Origin: Clostridia bacterium
GTDB taxonomy: Bacteria; Bacillota; Clostridia; UBA1381; UBA9506
Direction of reading: 5' to 3'
Assembly: GCA_017396465.1 (NCBI GenBank)
Contig: JAFQLU010000016.1
Span: forward strand, 1-33,454
DNA: 33,454 nucleotides
Shown here: piece by piece, positions 30,647 through 33,454 of the stretch
How the letters are laid out: each line of letters starts with the position of its first letter
Position numbering within the stretch: the first letter of the stretch is position 1
Program-made: the position numbers and the translations under genes
The notes under the pieces: model-generated
Database searches by the model: none
Told to the model about the DNA's origin: nothing
Seen by the model: the letters and a program-made list of their open reading frames with translations, nothing else

Positions 30647-32389
30647 ATGAAACCAATCATAAAAGGGTTTCTGCTTGCGCTGGCTCTTATGTATTGCAAC
30701 CGTTTTTTAGGTAGCATATTCCAGTATCCGCATATGCTCATTTGTATTGTATTTTTTTCGGTTACTGCTGCTTTTTTAGTCAGTGAAAAGATTTCTCATC
30801 TGTTTCTTTGCGGCTTCACGGGATTGTTTTCGCTGATTATTCTGGAATTCTCCGTCGCAACTTTCTCGCCACATGTCGAAACTCTGCTGATACATTTGCT
30901 CGGTATGCCCTGCTGCTTTCTGGCGATACCGCCGGCAATTGTTCTCACGGTGAAAAAACCGAAAATACACCTTAGGGAGGAATGCTTTGTGGAACAAACA
31001 TTTAAAATCAAGCTTCTGATATACGCCGCTATTACGGCATGCACCTTCACCCTCTTTGTAATGCCGGAACGCGCAGGCATCAGCGTGCCTTTCTTTGTGT
31101 TAATTCAGGCGATTTGCTTATGGTTTCTTGTACCAAACCGAAAACGGCTCTTTCTGCTTATCCCCGTTGGAATTTTTTCTCTGAATTGCTTTTTCAGCGG
31201 AAGCCACATCTGGCGCATCAGTAATTTCTTCGTTTCGGCAATTCTTTTCAGCTGTATGTTTTTAAACTTTTCCTTTTTTAGTTCTTCGCTGAAATACCTT
31301 ACGGAGGCTATTTGCAGGTTTTTTGCGCCGCTTACGGCTTTTACCCTGCCTTTCCGATGGGTGTCGGAGCTTACCTCCGGAAAAACCGGACTCATCAAAC
31401 GGATTCTTTTGGCGCTTCTTTTAGCCCTACCCTGCGCTTTGATTCTCGTTTTCATTCTTTCTCATGCAGATATGGTATTTTCCATGAAAACCGAAAGTGT
31501 CTTTTCCCGCCTCACCGACGGATTCCGCCTGCATTCTGTATGGCTGATTCTGTGCGGCATTTGCGCAGGGCTCTATGCCTTTGGTTGTCTGTATACCGCT
31601 CATGTGGGTGTCGCTTTGTCGGAGAAAGAGAAAAAAAGCATTCGATGCGATTTGATGATAGTAAACATTTTTCTTGCCGTGATTCTCGCAGTTTACACGC
31701 TGTTTGTTATCATTCAGTTCCGCTATCTGTTTGCCGGAGATACACTTCCCTCGGGACTTTCCTACACAGAATATGCGCGAAAAGGCTTTTTCGAGCTTTT
31801 GGGACTGACGGGTGTGAATATCTTCCTGATTCTTCTCGTGATTCATCTGACGAGGGAGTCAGAAGGCATATGGACAAAAATCACCCGCATGCTTCTCCAT
31901 TATCTTTGCGCTGTAACGGTGGTGCTTTTGATCTCCTCCTTTTACAGAATGTATCTCTACACCGCCGATGACGGTTTAACACGGCTCCGCTTCTTTGTGA
32001 TGGGATTTTTGGTGTTCGAGGCAATCGGACTTCTCTTTACCTTTCTTTACATTGCAAAACCGAAATTCAGCATCACGGGCGTGTATCTTACTTTAGCGCT
32101 CACCTACTATTGCCTGCTGAATCTGGTGCCGACAGACAACATCATCGCGCAAAATCAGATAGATAAATACCTTGTCGGCGAGCGAGAGGGCATCGACTAT
32201 GTGTTTACCCTCTCCACCGATGCGGCACCTGCTATGGAAGCACTTTATGCAAAAACAAACGACACGAATCTTCACGCACAGATTCTCACTTTTTTAAGCA
32301 CAAAAACCGCTTCGGATATCCCAAAGCGGTGGCAGCGGTATAATCTCTCCCACACGCATGCGTCGGAAGTTTTAAATGACCTAAAATAA
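30647..32389 (+). CDS. DUF4173/DUF4153-type membrane protein
   Basis: A 580-residue protein with many hydrophobic helices across residues 1-480 and a soluble C-terminal tail (about 500-580). The segments FRYLFAG and LSYTEYARKGFFELL are typical of DUF4153/DUF4173 membrane proteins. Their function is unknown. It begins behind GGAGG, 18 bases after the Cro-like gene, and is likely part of the same transcript. It ends in a strong terminator. Confidence 0.8.
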   Translation: MKPIIKGFLLALALMYCNRFLGSIFQYPHMLICIVFFSVTAAFLVSEKISHLFLCGFTGLFSLIILEFSVATFSPHVETLLIHLLGMPCCFLAIPPAIVLTVKKPKIHLREECFVEQTFKIKLLIYAAITACTFTLFVMPERAGISVPFFVLIQAICLWFLVPNRKRLFLLIPVGIFSLNCFFSGSHIWRISNFFVSAILFSCMFLNFSFFSSSLKYLTEAICRFFAPLTAFTLPFRWVSELTSGKTGLIKRILLALLLALPCALILVFILSHADMVFSMKTESVFSRLTDGFRLHSVWLILCGICAGLYAFGCLYTAHVGVALSEKEKKSIRCDLMIVNIFLAVILAVYTLFVIIQFRYLFAGDTLPSGLSYTEYARKGFFELLGLTGVNIFLILLVIHLTRESEGIWTKITRMLLHYLCAVTVVLLISSFYRMYLYTADDGLTRLRFFVMGFLVFEAIGLLFTFLYIAKPKFSITGVYLTLALTYYCLLNLVPTDNIIAQNQIDKYLVGEREGIDYVFTLSTDAAPAMEALYAKTNDTNLHAQILTFLSTKTASDIPKRWQRYNLSHTHASEVLNDLK

Positions 32390-32402
32390 CCTAAAACAAC
32401 AA

Positions 32403-32432
32403 AAAAGCTCCTGCCGAATGACAGGAGCTTTT
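32403..32432. terminator. Bidirectional terminator between the DUF4173 gene and the transporter
   Basis: A perfect 11-base stem (AAAAGCTCCTG with CAGGAGCTTTT) and an 8-base loop, with A and T runs on both sides. It can end both converging transcripts. Confidence 0.88.
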
Positions 32433-32444
32433 CTATTTTTTACA

Positions 32445-33454
32445 TCAGATAGATATAAATCCCATTGCGCTCAGTACCGAAGATACTAAAATCAGAACGA
32501 TACAGATAGGAGCAATGTATTTAATAACAACGGTAAACAGGGCTTTTCTCTTGAATTTACCGGACAGTTCCACTTCGTCGGCAATTGCCTGAGGCTTGAT
32601 AATATAGCCGATGAAGATACAGGTCAGAAGTGCCACGATGGGCATTAAAACGCTGTTACTGATAAAGTCAAAGAAATCGAGGAACGCCATGCCGATTACG
32701 GTTACATCTGCCAGCGCACCATAGCCCAATGCGGAGGGAATACCGATGAGAACCGACACGATGAACACGATTAAGCAGGATACTTTTCTGCCTACCTTAA
32801 ACTTATCGCACACGATGGATACCACAGTTTCCATCAGAGAGATAGAAGATGTCAGCGCTGCAAAGAGAACCAACAGGAAGAACAGAATGCCGATAACAGT
32901 TCCGCCGAACATGGTTTCAAAAACCTTGGGAAGTGTTGCAAACATCAGTCCGGGACCTGCGCCCAATGCTTCAGGAGAACCGCCGGAGAATGTGAACACG
33001 GCAGGAATAATCATCAGACCTGCGATAAATGCAATACCGGTATCAAAAATTTCAATCTGTGTAACAGAGGATTCTAAGTTTACTTCCTTCTTCATGTAGG
33101 AACCGTATGTAATCATGATACCCATAGCAAGAGACATGGAGTAGAAAAGCTGTCCCATAGCCGCAAGCACGGTGGTTACGGAGAACTTGGAAAAGTCCGG
33201 TGTAATGTAATACAGAACACCCTGCATTGCACCCGGCATGAACATAGCATAAATTGCGATAAACACAGAGAGCACTGCCAAAATCGGCATCAAGAACTTA
33301 CTTACTTTTTCAATACCCTTTTCTACGCCAAACAGAACAACCAAAGCTGTTAAGCCGATGTAGAGCAGGAACCAGCCGATGGGCTCCACAGGCTGAGAGA
33401 TAAACGTGCTGAAGAACGTATCCCCTGCCGCTTCATGAGCGCCGCCGCTGATAA
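32445..33454 (-). CDS. Sodium-dependent transporter (SNF family), partial
   Basis: The C-terminal 335 residues of a neurotransmitter:sodium symporter-family protein; the 5' end lies beyond the window. Hydrophobic helices recur throughout, and motifs typical of bacterial SNF members include FYSMSLAMGIMITYGSYMKK, AFIAGLMIIPAVF, GPGLMFATLPKVF and LFFLLVLFAALTSSISLMET. Such proteins import amino acids or similar compounds with sodium. An internal GTG at 33387-33389 is not the start, since the frame continues without a stop to the window edge (ISGGAHEAAGDTFF...). Confidence 0.9.
   Translation of the reverse strand, partial: ISGGAHEAAGDTFFSTFISQPVEPIGWFLLYIGLTALVVLFGVEKGIEKVSKFLMPILAVLSVFIAIYAMFMPGAMQGVLYYITPDFSKFSVTTVLAAMGQLFYSMSLAMGIMITYGSYMKKEVNLESSVTQIEIFDTGIAFIAGLMIIPAVFTFSGGSPEALGAGPGLMFATLPKVFETMFGGTVIGILFFLLVLFAALTSSISLMETVVSIVCDKFKVGRKVSCLIVFIVSVLIGIPSALGYGALADVTVIGMAFLDFFDFISNSVLMPIVALLTCIFIGYIIKPQAIADEVELSGKFKRKALFTVVIKYIAPICIVLILVSSVLSAMGFISI

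Noticed and set aside
1-33454. tRNA, rRNA, CRISPR array, insertion sequence or phage integration site
   Set aside because: No cloverleaf-like sequence, spaced direct repeats, transposase or integrase was found. Intergenic space is short and accounted for by promoters and terminators.

Overview
The window looks like chromosomal DNA of an endospore-forming Clostridia-type Firmicute. The support is a complete spoIIAA-spoIIAB-sigF operon, a yabP-yabQ-divIC-S1 cluster, frequent TTG/GTG starts behind strong GGAGG-type ribosome binding sites, and consensus sigma-A promoters. The species cannot be named from this. No rRNA, tRNA, CRISPR array, insertion sequence or prophage was seen. Coding density is high and no gene-free stretch exceeds 300 bases; the longest are about 18858-19092 and 29733-29954, both promoter regions.

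Layout. 1-3090 (minus): a small operon with a PqqD/RRE-like protein, an ABC exporter and a signal-peptide protein of unknown family. 3129-12952 (minus): a long operon-like series of a SAM-dependent methyltransferase, an OmpR-type regulator, a histidine kinase, an SbcD-like nuclease, an SbcC/YhaN-like ATPase and metY. It is followed by tyrS, which has its own promoter, and metA, ending in a terminator. 12971-16075 (plus): yabP, yabQ, divIC and an S1-domain gene behind a sigma-E-like promoter, then a membrane protein and rsmG. 16078-18924 (minus): a frameshifted degV under a consensus promoter that contains a perfect palindrome, then a zinc-ribbon membrane protein with a beta-lactamase-fold hydrolase. 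18965-21416 (plus): the spoIIA operon behind a 0A box and a sigma-H-like promoter, then a zinc-finger gene. 21478-25037 (minus): serS and a large secreted CHAP-domain protein. 25125-29785 (minus): metF, the separate methionine synthase activation protein, metH and a coupled SGNH hydrolase. 29896-32432 (plus): DUF2975 membrane protein, Cro-like regulator and a large DUF4173-type membrane protein. 32445-33454 (minus): the C-terminal part of a sodium-symporter-family transporter.

How the genes fit together. Methionine synthesis is split over two loci. MetA (its position-111 Glu suggests acetyl-CoA use) and MetY make homocysteine by direct sulfhydrylation. MetF, MetH and the separate activation protein methylate homocysteine with folate and cobalamin. 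No SAM riboswitch or T-box leader was found. Sporulation is represented at two stages: the sigma-F switch at entry and yabP/yabQ in the mother cell. Promoters can be read directly for most units, and most sigma-A promoters have a 17-base spacer with an extended -10 (TGn).

Nothing here can be declared a new system from sequence alone. The best leads are the palindrome-filled degV promoter with its frameshifted gene, the PqqD/ABC/secreted-protein cassette, the SGNH hydrolase coupled to metH, and the DUF2975/Cro/DUF4173 membrane cassette.
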